From assembly GCA_945787555.1 (NCBI GenBank), contig CALZJG010000156.1, positions 1 to 46,783 of the forward strand: DNA of 46,783 nt, given 5' to 3'. Numbering within the stretch: the stretch's first letter is position 1; every line of letters begins with the position of its first letter. Source of the stretch: an uncultured Chromatiaceae bacterium. GTDB taxonomy: Bacteria > Pseudomonadota > Gammaproteobacteria > DRLM01. A program made the position numbers and the translations under genes. The notes below the pieces were generated by a model. It ran no database searches and was not told the origin of the DNA. It saw nothing but the letters and a program-made list of their open reading frames with translations. Below are positions 1 through 8,904 of the stretch, piece by piece.

Positions 1-144
1 AACCAGCGCTAAACAGTCCGCGCCCCAGAGCACCGTCACCCAGCCCTACGGGCCACGGCTTCGCGTGCCCTCGCTGCGCGCGCTCCCTGCCTGCGGAAAA
101 GGGTATGCCAACGGACTCTACTGCTGCGACACGATTGCCTAGGG
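1..144. other. left-edge stretch without a recognisable gene
   Basis: No start codon with a ribosome binding site is visible on either strand. One plus-strand frame is open from the edge to a TAG at 140-142, but its translation is rich in Pro, Arg and Ala and matches nothing I recognise. The gene usually found after lptM, lysA, does not begin here. Confidence 0.3.
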
Positions 145-327
145 CTACGACACCAATCCTTGCATGCTTTGAATAGCTGAAGCTTGGCTTGGGAGGACCT
201 TGGTATCAAATAGCGAGTTCACGGCAGTAGCAGGCAAACGCAACGGCCCCTTCTGCCCGCACCCTGCACTAAGCATCACGCCGGCGGCGAAGATGAACAC
301 CAGCAAGGTCATATGAAATTTTTTCAT
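145..327 (-). CDS. lptM: LptM (YifL) small outer-membrane lipoprotein
   Basis: A 60-residue lipoprotein. The N terminus is MKK followed by a hydrophobic stretch (about residues 6-18) and the lipobox LSAGC. Right after the lipidated Cys comes GQKGPLRLP, the hallmark of the LptM/YifL family. In E. coli this protein binds the LptD-LptE lipopolysaccharide translocon and helps LptD form its native disulfides. I chose the ATG at 327 because an AGGAG lies about nine bases upstream and because a longer reading from 390 would put 21 polar residues ahead of the signal peptide. It is divergent from the esterase gene. The usual partner lysA does not follow within the visible 144 bases. The C-terminal part (about residues 33-60) is low complexity and poorly conserved in the family. 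Confidence 0.85.
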   Translation of the reverse strand: MKKFHMTLLVFIFAAGVMLSAGCGQKGPLRLPATAVNSLFDTKVLPSQASAIQSMQGLVS

Positions 328-366
328 GGCCGCGCGCTCCTGGCTCTCGCGATAATCCCTGACAGC

Positions 367-395
367 AGTATAATGCGGGGCCGCGACCATACCAA
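367..395 (-). promoter_or_regulatory. sigma-70-type promoter for lptM, overlapping a -10 for the esterase
   Basis: On the minus strand TTGGTA (395-390) and TATACT (372-367) are separated by exactly 17 bases and lie about 40 bases upstream of the lptM ATG. On the plus strand a perfect TATAAT sits at 369-374, about 43 bases before the esterase ATG, but without a good -35. The two -10 boxes overlap, so the divergent genes may compete for polymerase. Confidence 0.5.
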
Positions 396-416
396 CGACA
401 ATAGCGGAATACTTCC

Positions 417-1088
417 ATGAATCAGCTTCTGACGTGTATCGAGATCGAACCCAACCGCCCCACCCGCGCCAGCGTGATTTGGCTGCACGGCTTGGGCGCG
501 GACGGTCATGACTTCGAGCCTATCGTACCCGAGTTGAATTTAGCGCCCGAGCTCGGGGTGCGCTTCGTTTTTCCGCATGCGCCACAGCGCTCAGTGACTA
601 TCAACGGCGGTTACGTGATGCGGGCCTGGTATGACATTCTGTCATTCGATATCGCACGCGGCGAGGATGCTGCGGGCATCGTCGATTCCGCGTCACAGGT
701 ACGCACCCTGATCGAGCGTGAGCGCGAACGTGGCATCGCCGCAGAGCGGATCGTCTTGGCGGGTTTTTCACAGGGGGGCGCCATCGCGCTGTACACGGGT
801 CTGCGCTATCCACAGCGCTTAGCGGGCATCATCGCGCTATCGACGTATTTGCCACTGTCCGCGACCTTGCAAGCGGAGGCCGCCGCCGCCAATGCCGATA
901 TACCCATCCTCATGTGTCACGGCGACGAAGATACAGTGATCGTCCCAGCCCACGGCGAGGCATCATATCGCCACTTACTCAAGCTGGGTTATGCGGTGGA
1001 ATGGCATCGCTACGCCATGCCCCACAGTGTGTGCCCCCAAGAAATCGCCGACATCGGCCGTTGGCTGAAGCAACTATTGGCAGATTGA
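417..1088 (+). CDS. alpha/beta-hydrolase carboxylesterase (phospholipase/carboxylesterase family)
   Basis: 223 residues, the normal size for the bacterial carboxylesterase/acyl-protein thioesterase-like family. The sequence shows the oxyanion region VIWLHGLGADG near residue 20, the nucleophile elbow GFSQGG near residues 116-121 with the catalytic Ser, the acid CHGDEDTVIVP near residue 170, and the catalytic His in MPHSVCPQE near residue 203. Together these make a complete Ser-Asp-His triad. There is no signal peptide, so it should be cytoplasmic and hydrolyse short-chain carboxylic esters; the natural substrate is not known for most members. It stands alone: lptM is divergent and cyaA is convergent about 200 bases downstream. 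A GGAA precedes the ATG. Confidence 0.88.
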   Translation: MNQLLTCIEIEPNRPTRASVIWLHGLGADGHDFEPIVPELNLAPELGVRFVFPHAPQRSVTINGGYVMRAWYDILSFDIARGEDAAGIVDSASQVRTLIERERERGIAAERIVLAGFSQGGAIALYTGLRYPQRLAGIIALSTYLPLSATLQAEAAAANADIPILMCHGDEDTVIVPAHGEASYRHLLKLGYAVEWHRYAMPHSVCPQEIADIGRWLKQLLAD

Positions 1089-1284
1089 TTATTTACCCGG
1101 CAATTGTTTAGGTCGGGCGAATAGCGCCTTCTTCTGCACGGACGCGCTCGGGATGAAGGCCAAGCTCTCTCAAGTGAACGACGTTCCACACCATCCCCCC
1201 TTATCAGCGAGCGGGGCCATTATCGAAGTCAATCTAACTGCCAAGAAGATAGTTTGAAAATTTAAAATGGCTGGTCTAATTACG
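1089..1284. other. convergent spacer between the esterase and cyaA
   Basis: 196 bases between the ends of two convergent genes. It is somewhat AT-rich near 1250-1270. I see no clear stem-loop with a T-tract and no small gene. Confidence 0.4.
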
Positions 1285-4149
1285 TTACTGGTTGGCGGCT
1301 TGGTCGAGATGTGAACGCACGAGGGCGTCATTGAGCATTTGTTCGATGTGACGTTTTTGATGCAAGTAGTGTATGGTCTGCACGCGCCCGCCAGGCTCAC
1401 CGCCCAATACGTTGCGCGGCAAATCGAGATCAGTGATATAGATGGGATAACGTTGCCCGCTACGGCGCTGCTTGAGCACGAAGCCGGCCACTTCACTGAA
1501 AAGACGACTGCCGTATTCCAGGCTGGTGAACTCCACATCGTTGCAATAGATGGAAATGCCGCCTGCGCCTTCCTCGGCAGCGTCGCTGATTACCTGCACA
1601 TTGAAATAGTGGCGCGCCTGTTTGGCTGGAGCATAGTGCTTACGCACCAGCTTCCTACCTCCGCGTTCATCCCGCACCGACTCATAGAATTCAATCTCCT
1701 GTGATGGCATATCGGCATCACCAATGAGACTATCGTAACGCTGACGTTTGAGCATGGCAGCGAAGAAAACACTCAATTGATTTATGAGCGCCATACGGTC
1801 AAAAAAACTGATGCGCTGATAGAACAACGAGCCGCGCTCGTCCACCACGTATACATCCGCCTCGTTACCGTCCACGCGATAAACGACTTGGAGCATGCCC
1901 GGTCGATTGAGGGTGAAGATCATCGGCAACAGAGTATCCGCCAATGCGTAGCGATCCACCAACACACTGCTGAAGACCGGCCGACCTTGAGAAAGGTACT
2001 GCAGCAACTCCGCGTACTCTCCCACACGCTGATGGCGTACGACGTCATTTTCAATGAACAAGACATAATAGATATCTTTAACCGCCATCACGTAGCGCGC
2101 AGTGGTCGGCTCCGATTCAATATAGAAGCACGCAATGACGTCATCGAACAGCTCCTTGATGCGCCGCGCGATAGCCTCGCCGCGCACCGACGAATAGCAA
2201 TGCACTAAGGGCGATGGCGGCGGCACACCGCCGCTGGGCGGCGCCCATTGCAAGTATTCGGTGAGACAGTTGAGCACTCCGTCACTGCCCCCATAGCGAT
2301 AAGTGAGCACTTCCTTCCAACTGGTCAGCACCACCTGATCAAAACTCATGGCAAGATTTTCACTGAGCCCGCTGTAGCTCAGCGCGTCTGTGCGCGAAGT
2401 GGCTATGTGGCGATCCACACGGCTAGTCTGCCTCATGGGGTCGATACCCACGTTGACGAACAGCGCCGCCGACATCACCACGGCCGGACGCTCCAGGTCA
2501 TCGATTTGGGTTTCAAGCACTTGCGACAAGGGGATCTGACGGCTGAAGCTCCGTATCATACTTTGCAGCTCACGCAGCGAGAGATCGCCCTTGTTGGTAT
2601 GCAGCACGATCGCAGTGCGTTCATTCACCATGCCATTAAAATAGGACCATGCCACCAACTCACATGCGCCACGCAGACGCTTGAGCGGCGTGCTGTGTAC
2701 GGCATCAGTGGCGGTCACCATGCCACGATACAAGGCCCAACTTTCCTGATTATCGCGACCCAGGAGTTGATGCAGCGAAACGCGCGCCTCCCATAAGTCA
2801 TCAGATATGCCGCGATTGATAATCTCAATCTTCCCCGCTTTACGCTCGAAAGCGGCGTAGAGCTTGCGCCCTAATGTAGTGATGTCTTTTTGATTAATCA
2901 GCGCCAGACCGGCGTGTTCGCGCGCAAAATCCGACAATGTGCGATAACAATTGGTCAACTCATCGACCAGGATTTTTCGCTCACGCAGCACACGATTGAT
3001 CTTCCAGGTCGGGCGCGAGTCCAGCATCTCCAGATACACGCCGCCCCAACCCCAAGTTTCCGCCAAGCTGGACATCAACTCACGCCGCCAGTTGACGGTG
3101 CGCGAGTGATCCGGCGCACTGAGCCGTTGGTTGACTTTGAAATAGAAACAGCGGCGCACGAAGTCCAAGCGATTTTCGTCGTCGCCCTGGCTCAAATACT
3201 CCTCCAAGGCGCGATACAGCATAATGTAAGGATCGAGCTGATCAAGATCAGTAGCGCCGGCATAAATGGCACGCTTGAAACGCTGGCACAGCAAGTCGAT
3301 AGCTGGATACTGACTGGAATACATTTCCATGAGCAACAGCTTCAGCACCGATTTATAAGGCGAATCGATGCCCTTGAACAGCTGCCATAAAGCCGCCCCG
3401 AAAAACTCCTCGGCAGGGACTTTGCTCACATCACCGAAGTCGACATACTCATGTTCGCTGATAAAGCGACGCTCCACCAAATCACGCACCGCGGCATCGT
3501 AGTCCACGCCGCTCTCAGGGGCCACCATCCACCACACGGGATAACGCCCGGCCAGCAACAAGCCAGTGCGATAGAACTCTTCCAACAACAAATAGTGTTG
3601 TGCCGTGCCGCTGCTCTCGCTGGACAGCGCGGCATGTCGACCTTGCTTGAAATTGTCGGAATTGATGAGAAAAAAATGGATTTCCAAGCCGAGACTATCG
3701 GCCCACTCCTCGATTTGCGTGGCCTTCTGCTGCAACTCCGCCAATTGCTGTGGATCGAGGTCGGTGCGATGACAAACCCAAATATCGAAATCACTTTTAT
3801 GCGAATAGGCGATGGTGCCACTGGAGCCCATCAAGAACAGCGCATGGATGTCATAACGCGGCAATACCTTGCGCTTGAATTCAAAGCTCTTGGCAATGCG
3901 ATGCGCCGCCGTGAGCGCTTTCTTGCTGGGACGAAAATCCGACACGCCCTGTGGCGTATCTTTGGAAACGAAACCGGGCAAGATCGGATGATTGACATGT
4001 AACAACAAGGGCAGCAGGTCGAGAAAATCCTGCTGGCGCTCACGCATGGATTCCTGCGCCCGCCGCAAGCGTTCCCGGTTCAATAGCAGGAAGCGTTGTT
4101 TGACGGCGTTGACGCCGGCTTGTGTGTCGATGGATTGCACGTCGCGCAT
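1285..4149 (-). CDS. cyaA: class I adenylate cyclase CyaA
   Basis: 954 residues; makes cAMP from ATP for CRP-type regulation. The catalytic N-terminal half carries the class I nucleotidyltransferase signature: LFLMGSSGTIAYSHKSDFD near residues 104-122, followed by IWVCH, with the GSS and SDFD residues that bind ATP and metal. The conserved NFKQGRHAALSSESSGTAQH block follows at about residues 167-186. The protein is about 100 residues longer than E. coli CyaA and closer to the length seen in pseudomonads. The C-terminal half, from about residue 540, corresponds to the regulatory region. An AGGGAA lies seven bases before the ATG. It reads away from the small Cys protein gene directly upstream (81-base gap), and the two may share a transcript. 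Confidence 0.95.
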   Translation of the reverse strand: MRDVQSIDTQAGVNAVKQRFLLLNRERLRRAQESMRERQQDFLDLLPLLLHVNHPILPGFVSKDTPQGVSDFRPSKKALTAAHRIAKSFEFKRKVLPRYDIHALFLMGSSGTIAYSHKSDFDIWVCHRTDLDPQQLAELQQKATQIEEWADSLGLEIHFFLINSDNFKQGRHAALSSESSGTAQHYLLLEEFYRTGLLLAGRYPVWWMVAPESGVDYDAAVRDLVERRFISEHEYVDFGDVSKVPAEEFFGAALWQLFKGIDSPYKSVLKLLLMEMYSSQYPAIDLLCQRFKRAIYAGATDLDQLDPYIMLYRALEEYLSQGDDENRLDFVRRCFYFKVNQRLSAPDHSRTVNWRRELMSSLAETWGWGGVYLEMLDSRPTWKINRVLRERKILVDELTNCYRTLSDFAREHAGLALINQKDITTLGRKLYAAFERKAGKIEIINRGISDDLWEARVSLHQLLGRDNQESWALYRGMVTATDAVHSTPLKRLRGACELVAWSYFNGMVNERTAIVLHTNKGDLSLRELQSMIRSFSRQIPLSQVLETQIDDLERPAVVMSAALFVNVGIDPMRQTSRVDRHIATSRTDALSYSGLSENLAMSFDQVVLTSWKEVLTYRYGGSDGVLNCLTEYLQWAPPSGGVPPPSPLVHCYSSVRGEAIARRIKELFDDVIACFYIESEPTTARYVMAVKDIYYVLFIENDVVRHQRVGEYAELLQYLSQGRPVFSSVLVDRYALADTLLPMIFTLNRPGMLQVVYRVDGNEADVYVVDERGSLFYQRISFFDRMALINQLSVFFAAMLKRQRYDSLIGDADMPSQEIEFYESVRDERGGRKLVRKHYAPAKQARHYFNVQVISDAAEEGAGGISIYCNDVEFTSLEYGSRLFSEVAGFVLKQRRSGQRYPIYITDLDLPRNVLGGEPGGRVQTIHYLHQKRHIEQMLNDALVRSHLDQAANQ

Positions 4150-4229
4150 AGTGGATTCCCTGGCCAGTTATCGGCCAAAAGCGCGGCTTTTGGAGGGGAC
4201 TCGACGCCCAACGCGAGAAAACCGCGGTA

Positions 4230-4475
4230 TTAGGGATGCTCCGGGTCGCAGGAACCTTCGCGGAGCCAAGCACCGCGCTGACAGCGCAACAATTCGTTGC
4301 CGCTGCAAATGAACTGGCCGTCCCGATAGCTTTGGCCGTTGAAATGGCACTCCGCCTCGCCGGGCAAATCCTGCCCCGCCAGTGGGTAATCCTCATCGGT
4401 CTCTTCGATAATGGGCGAATTGCGCAATTCCGGGTCCGGCGCGCCGACTTGGGCGGGTCTTTGACGGGTACTCAT
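4230..4475 (-). CDS. small uncharacterised protein with a four-Cys C-terminal module
   Basis: 81 residues from the ATG at 4475, which has an AAGGGA about ten bases upstream. A TTG at 4508 is in frame but less likely. The first 45 residues are acidic and look disordered (PIIEETDEDYP). The last 35 form a compact module of the form C-x-FNGQ-x-Y-x-DGQFIC-x10-C-x9-C, with four Cys and several aromatics. The spacing suggests two disulfides or a metal site. There is no signal peptide, so the Cys are more likely reduced or metal-bound unless export is by another route. I do not recognise the family with confidence; it loosely resembles small gammaproteobacterial DUF proteins. It lies immediately upstream of cyaA on the same strand. 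Confidence 0.6.
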   Translation of the reverse strand: MSTRQRPAQVGAPDPELRNSPIIEETDEDYPLAGQDLPGEAECHFNGQSYRDGQFICSGNELLRCQRGAWLREGSCDPEHP

Positions 4476-4605
4476 GGTGCACGTCCCTTCAGGTTGTTGA
4501 TCATCCAATTTAATTAAAGCTCGGTCGCGCTCAGCCGATCTATGCAGGCGGCGCGCGTTGCCTCCGCGTCACATTGTAACGCCGCACCCTGCCCCCGTGT
4601 CACAC

Positions 4606-4635
4606 TTGCCTGGCAGGCGTGGCTTCTGCTATACC
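4606..4635 (+). promoter_or_regulatory. candidate promoter of the PAS-GGDEF gene
   Basis: TTGCCT (4606-4611) and TATACC (4630-4635) are separated by 18 bases and end about 30 bases before the ATG at 4666. A GGGAG ribosome binding site (4651-4655) lies between. This is a plain reading of sigma-70 consensus. Confidence 0.4.
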
Positions 4636-4665
4636 CCAACAACAAAAATAGGGAGTTATATTATT

Positions 4666-5517
4666 ATGGCGTACTCCACGAATCTTTCGTTTGCTGGCCA
4701 TGCCCTATCTCATGCGCCCGTAGCTGTCATCGTCCTCGATCACGACCGGCGCATCGCATGGACTAATCAGGCGGCAGAGGAATATTTCGGTTTCACCGGC
4801 TCCGCGCTAATCGGCCTAGGTGCCGAGCAGGCCGCCTCGGCCCTGCATGTAGCCCTTTTCGATCCCAAGGACACCCTGCACTTACCCGCCACCAGCGAGC
4901 ATCCCGCGCGCTGGCTGCAATGCTGGCTCGTCAATCAAACGGCCGAGAATGGCGCCACGCATAGCGTGCATTACTATTTCGATGTCACCGACCTGCAAGT
5001 CGCACTCGAAGACCGCGCCCGGCTCAGCGAGGAACTGGCTCAGCACACCACGCGCGACAGCATGACCGGGCTACCCAATCGCCTAGCGCTATTGCACGGA
5101 CTGGAGCCGCTAGTGTCACGCAGCCGGCGCTACCAAAATCCGCTTTCTGTCGTGCGCTTGCGCATCGACAACCTGGCGGAACTCGAAGATGAACACGGCA
5201 AGGGCAGCGGCGACACCGCCATGATCGCCGTTTCCCACATGCTCAAGGATCAGATGCGCTGGGCGGATTTAGTGGGTCGCTTCGATACCGACGAGTTTTT
5301 ATTGGTGCTGCCCGAGACCGGCGATGCCGCCGCGCGTCAGCTCAGCAACAAACTCGCCCTGCGTCTCGAGGACATGGCGCCCAAGGGGGGCGATGGGCAC
5401 CCCATGTCCTTGTCGGCGCAATTCGGCGTCGCGGCCTGGGTACAAGGCGATGACCGCGCCCGGCTACTGCGCCGCGCCCGGGCCGCCTTGGAAGACGCCG
5501 CCGCGGGCGGCGGCTAA
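4666..5517 (+). CDS. PAS-GGDEF protein with degenerate signature motif
   Basis: 283 residues from the ATG at 4666 (GGGAG ten bases upstream). Residues about 10-110 form a PAS-like sensor (APVAVIVLDHDRRIAWTNQA). A short linker helix leads to a GGDEF-type domain starting at DSMTGLPNR near residue 132. At the catalytic loop, where active diguanylate cyclases read R-x-GGDEF, this protein reads GRFDTDEF, so both glycines are replaced (Asp and Thr). The glycines contact GTP, so cyclase activity is doubtful; the protein may instead bind nucleotide or partners. There is no membrane segment. It is divergent from the Cys protein and cyaA, and convergent with argH 22 bases downstream. Confidence 0.8.
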   Translation: MAYSTNLSFAGHALSHAPVAVIVLDHDRRIAWTNQAAEEYFGFTGSALIGLGAEQAASALHVALFDPKDTLHLPATSEHPARWLQCWLVNQTAENGATHSVHYYFDVTDLQVALEDRARLSEELAQHTTRDSMTGLPNRLALLHGLEPLVSRSRRYQNPLSVVRLRIDNLAELEDEHGKGSGDTAMIAVSHMLKDQMRWADLVGRFDTDEFLLVLPETGDAAARQLSNKLALRLEDMAPKGGDGHPMSLSAQFGVAAWVQGDDRARLLRRARAALEDAAAGGG

Positions 5518-5539
5518 CACGGACGAGGATAGACGAAGA

Positions 5540-6925
5540 TCAAACCCGCGCCCGGGCACGCACTACCGCTGCGCGCACCTGGCGCGGCGCGGTCCCGCCG
5601 AGATGATCACGCGCTGCCACCGAACCTTCCAGAGTCAGCACCTCGAACACATCGGCGCTAATTTCGGCACAGAACTGGCGCAGCTCTTCCAAACTCATGG
5701 CGGCCAAGTCTTTGTCTTGCTCCACGCCATAGCGCACCGCCCTACCCACCACCTCATGCGCATCACGAAAAGCCACGCCCTTACGCACCAAGTAATCCGC
5801 CAAATCGGTGGCTGTGGCGAATCCCTGAAGCGCCGCGGCGCGCATATTCTCACGTTTCGCGGCGATCGCCGGCACCATGTCGGCGTACGCACGCACGCAG
5901 GCTTGCGCGGTGTCGATGGCGTCGAACAACGGCTCCTTGTCCTCCTGATTGTCTTTGTTGTATGCCAAGGGCTGCCCCTTCATCAGCGTCAACAAGGCGA
6001 CTAAATCGCCATAGACACGCCCGCTCTTACCACGCACCAATTCGGGAACATCAGGATTTTTCTTCTGCGGCATGATGCTTGATCCGGTGCAAAAGCGGTC
6101 TGGCAGATCGATGAATTCAAACTGCGCCGAGGCCCACAGCACCAGCTCTTCAGAAAAACGCGACAAATGTGTCAACAGCAAGGACGCCGCCGCACATAAC
6201 TCAATCGCAAAGTCGCGGTCGCTCACCGCGTCCAAGGAGTTCTCTGTCACACCATCGAAGCCGAGCAATTGCGCGGTATAGGCGCGGTCAATGGGGTAAC
6301 TGGTGCCCGCCAGCGCGGCCGCACCCAACGGCATCACGTTGACGCGCTTGCGGCAGTCTTGGAGGCGGGCGCGATCGCGGGCGATCATCTCGAACCACGC
6401 CAGCATGTGATGACCGAAAGTGACCGGCTGCGCCACTTGCAGATGTGTGAAACCGGGCATGATGGTGTCGGCTTCCCGTTCGGCCACATCGAGCAGCGCA
6501 ACCTGCAAGCGTTTGAGTTCGGTGTCGAGAGCGTCGATCTCATCGCGCACATACAAGCGCACATCGGTAGCCACCTGATCGTTACGCGAACGGCCGGTGT
6601 GCAACTTCTTGCCGGCGATACCGATGCGGTCGGTCAGTCGCGCCTCGATATTCATGTGCACGTCTTCCAACTCCACCGACCAAGCAAAGTCGCCACGCTC
6701 GATCTCACCGAGAATGTCATGCAAACCTTCGACGATGGCCTCGCACTCCGGTGCGCTCAACACGCCGACATGGGCCAGCATACGCGCATGGGCAATGGAA
6801 CCGGCGATATCGTGGCGGTAAAGTCGCTGATCGAACACCACCGAGGCGGTAAACGCCTCCACGAAACGGTCGGTGGCCTCGGAAAAGCGGCCACCCCAGA
6901 GTTTGCCGGCGTCTTCTGCACTCAC
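5540..6925 (-). CDS. argH: argininosuccinate lyase
   Basis: 461 residues, full length. It splits argininosuccinate into arginine and fumarate, the last step of arginine synthesis, as a cytoplasmic homotetramer. The fumarase/aspartase superfamily signature [12 protein letters not shown] is present near residue 283 with the catalytic Ser, and the substrate-binding blocks [11 protein letters not shown] (near 111) and TSYPIDR are intact. The start is a GTG at 6925, supported by AAGGA eight bases upstream; no ATG is well placed. It is divergent from hemC across 138 bases. No other arginine gene is nearby. Confidence 0.95.
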   Translation of the reverse strand: MSAEDAGKLWGGRFSEATDRFVEAFTASVVFDQRLYRHDIAGSIAHARMLAHVGVLSAPECEAIVEGLHDILGEIERGDFAWSVELEDVHMNIEARLTDRIGIAGKKLHTGRSRNDQVATDVRLYVRDEIDALDTELKRLQVALLDVAEREADTIMPGFTHLQVAQPVTFGHHMLAWFEMIARDRARLQDCRKRVNVMPLGAAALAGTSYPIDRAYTAQLLGFDGVTENSLDAVSDRDFAIELCAAASLLLTHLSRFSEELVLWASAQFEFIDLPDRFCTGSSIMPQKKNPDVPELVRGKSGRVYGDLVALLTLMKGQPLAYNKDNQEDKEPLFDAIDTAQACVRAYADMVPAIAAKRENMRAAALQGFATATDLADYLVRKGVAFRDAHEVVGRAVRYGVEQDKDLAAMSLEELRQFCAEISADVFEVLTLEGSVAARDHLGGTAPRQVRAAVVRARARV

Positions 6926-7063
6926 GGCTGAAATCCTTCTACGCTAGTCTGCCCTGCGAGGCGGGGAGTATAGCAAGTTCGCTCCACCGCCGAGCCGCTC
7001 TGGTTTGCTCTAAATCCTCTCTCGCCGTACGATTGGCGGCTACCTCCATGTATGAGCCGTACC

Positions 7064-7996
7064 ATGAGCAAGACCCTACGTATAGCCACCCGGAAAAGCC
7101 CCTTGGCCCTGTGGCAGGCCGAATATGTCCGCAACCGCCTCATAGCGGCGCATCCCGGCCTGCAGATTGAGCTGGTGCGCATGACCACCCAGGGCGACAA
7201 AATCCTCGACAGTCCGCTGGCCAAAATCGGCGGCAAGGGTTTATTCGTCAAAGAGCTGGAGGACGGGCTGCTGGGCGGGCGCGCCGACATCGCTGTGCAC
7301 TCCATGAAGGACGTGCCGGTGGAATTGCCGCCAGGCCTGCATTTGCCGGTAATCTGCGAGCGCGAGGATCCGCGCGACGCGTTCGTCTCCAACAACTACA
7401 CGACATTGGACGAGCTGCCCCCAGGAGCGCGGGTGGGCACTTCCAGTCTGCGCCGTCAGTGCCAGATCACGGCGCGGCGGCCGGATTTGAAAATTCTCAC
7501 TCTGCGCGGCAATGTGAACACGCGCTTGGCCAAGCTGGACGCCGGCGAGTACGACGCGGTGATCCTCGCCGCGGCTGGGTTGAAACGCCTCGGCTTCGCC
7601 AGTCGCATCACCGCCTATCTCGACACCACCGTGAGCCTGCCGGCCATCGGGCAGGGCGCAGTGGGGATCGAGTGTCGCGCCGACGATGCCGAAACCAACC
7701 GCCTCATCGCGGTGCTCAACGATTCCGATACCCACACCCGCGTCGCCGCGGAACGGGCCATGAACCACCGTCTCGAAGGCGGCTGCCAAGTGCCCATCGG
7801 CGGTCACGCAACCCTCGTGGGCGACACGCTGCGGTTACGTGCACTGGTGGGCTCCCCCGATGGCAAGCAAATGATACGCGGTGAGATCAGCGGTCTGCGC
7901 GCCGAGGCGGACAAACTAGGCGTGACGCTGGCCGACGACCTGCTCGCGCGCGGCGCGGCGGCCATCCTCAAAGAGGTTTACGCCGCCCAGCGCTGA
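7064..7996 (+). CDS. hemC: porphobilinogen deaminase (hydroxymethylbilane synthase)
   Basis: 310 residues from the ATG at 7064. Another in-frame ATG lies at 7052; neither has a strong ribosome binding site, and I prefer 7064 because [18 protein letters not shown] aligns with the usual N terminus. The enzyme joins four porphobilinogens into hydroxymethylbilane. The cofactor-attachment Cys is in [10 protein letters not shown] near residue 241. The catalytic Asp region ([11 protein letters not shown], near 80) and the Arg-rich substrate sites ([22 protein letters not shown]) are intact. It is the first gene of the hemC-hemD-hemX-hemY cluster of tetrapyrrole synthesis. Confidence 0.95.
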   Translation: MSKTLRIATRKSPLALWQAEYVRNRLIAAHPGLQIELVRMTTQGDKILDSPLAKIGGKGLFVKELEDGLLGGRADIAVHSMKDVPVELPPGLHLPVICEREDPRDAFVSNNYTTLDELPPGARVGTSSLRRQCQITARRPDLKILTLRGNVNTRLAKLDAGEYDAVILAAAGLKRLGFASRITAYLDTTVSLPAIGQGAVGIECRADDAETNRLIAVLNDSDTHTRVAAERAMNHRLEGGCQVPIGGHATLVGDTLRLRALVGSPDGKQMIRGEISGLRAEADKLGVTLADDLLARGAAAILKEVYAAQR

Positions 7997-8085
7997 AAAA
8001 AACACCCCTCCGGGTTCGCAACTTATAGAGAGTCATAGTAAAGTTGCGGGAAAGCCGCCCGCCGCGGCCGCGGAGAACTAGAAAT

Positions 8086-8904
8086 ATGGCGGAACTGGCG
8101 TTGCAAGGACTCCATATCATGCTCACCCGACCAGCCCATCAGTCCCAGCACCTACGGGAACTGATCGAGGCCCAGGGCGGCACTGTTTTGGACGTCCCCG
8201 TAATGGAGATCACCCCCCCCACGGACACCCGCGCCGTGGAGGAGATCTTGCGACGCCTAGACGACTACCACATCGCCATCTTCATTAGCGCCAATGCCGT
8301 GGACTACGGCTTGGCGCTGCTGCAATCCCAACAGCAAGTGATTCCCCCGACCCTGCAACTCGCGGCGGTGGGCCGCCGCACCGCCGCCGCGCTGGAGACG
8401 GTGGGACAGCGGGTAACCGTTCCCCCGCCCCCTCCCTACAACAGCGAAGCCCTGCTGACCTCGCCCGCGCTGCAACACCTGCAAGGACAGCGGGTGGTGA
8501 TATTCCGCGGCGAGGGCGGACGGGAATTGCTGGCGGACACACTGCGCGCGCGCGGCGCGCAGGTCGACTACGCCGAGGTTTACCGCCGCGACCAACCGCC
8601 AACGAAGCTCTCCCAGCTACTGACGCCTAAGCTACGCGCACGTCTGGATAGCGCGGTGGTCACCAGCCACGAGGGACTCACCAACTTGTTGAAGATGGCG
8701 GGTGACCAGCTACGCCCGTGGCTGCTGAATCTGCCGCTGGTGGTCATCAGCGAGCGGGTCGCAACGGCGGCCCAAACATTAGGTTTCCGGCACCCCCCCA
8801 CGGTGGCGCCGGAAGCCAGTGACGAAGGACTGGTGGCCGCCTTGCTGTGTTGGCGTGCCGCCCATACCAACTCGAACCTGCCCCTACCGAGGACTGCACT
8901 ATGA
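8086..8904 (+). CDS. hemD: uroporphyrinogen-III synthase
   Basis: 272 residues from the ATG at 8086; a TTG at 8044 in the same frame is unlikely. The enzyme closes hydroxymethylbilane into uroporphyrinogen III, the branch point to haem, sirohaem and cobalamin. The family is poorly conserved, but several features fit: MLTRPAHQSQHLRELIEAQGG at the N terminus, the FISANAVDYGL block near residue 65, the AVGRRTAAALE block near 90, and VTSHEGLTNLL near 190. Position directly after hemC (89-base gap) and overlap with hemX support the call. The stop overlaps the hemX start as ATGA. Confidence 0.9.
   Translation: MAELALQGLHIMLTRPAHQSQHLRELIEAQGGTVLDVPVMEITPPTDTRAVEEILRRLDDYHIAIFISANAVDYGLALLQSQQQVIPPTLQLAAVGRRTAAALETVGQRVTVPPPPPYNSEALLTSPALQHLQGQRVVIFRGEGGRELLADTLRARGAQVDYAEVYRRDQPPTKLSQLLTPKLRARLDSAVVTSHEGLTNLLKMAGDQLRPWLLNLPLVVISERVATAAQTLGFRHPPTVAPEASDEGLVAALLCWRAAHTNSNLPLPRTAL

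Noticed and set aside
1-144. Possible lysA beginning downstream of lptM
   Set aside because: No start codon or conserved N terminus is visible in the 144 bases on the minus strand.
1339-3821. Several plus- and minus-strand frames within cyaA
   Set aside because: All are shadows of the 954-residue cyclase, which has family motifs throughout.
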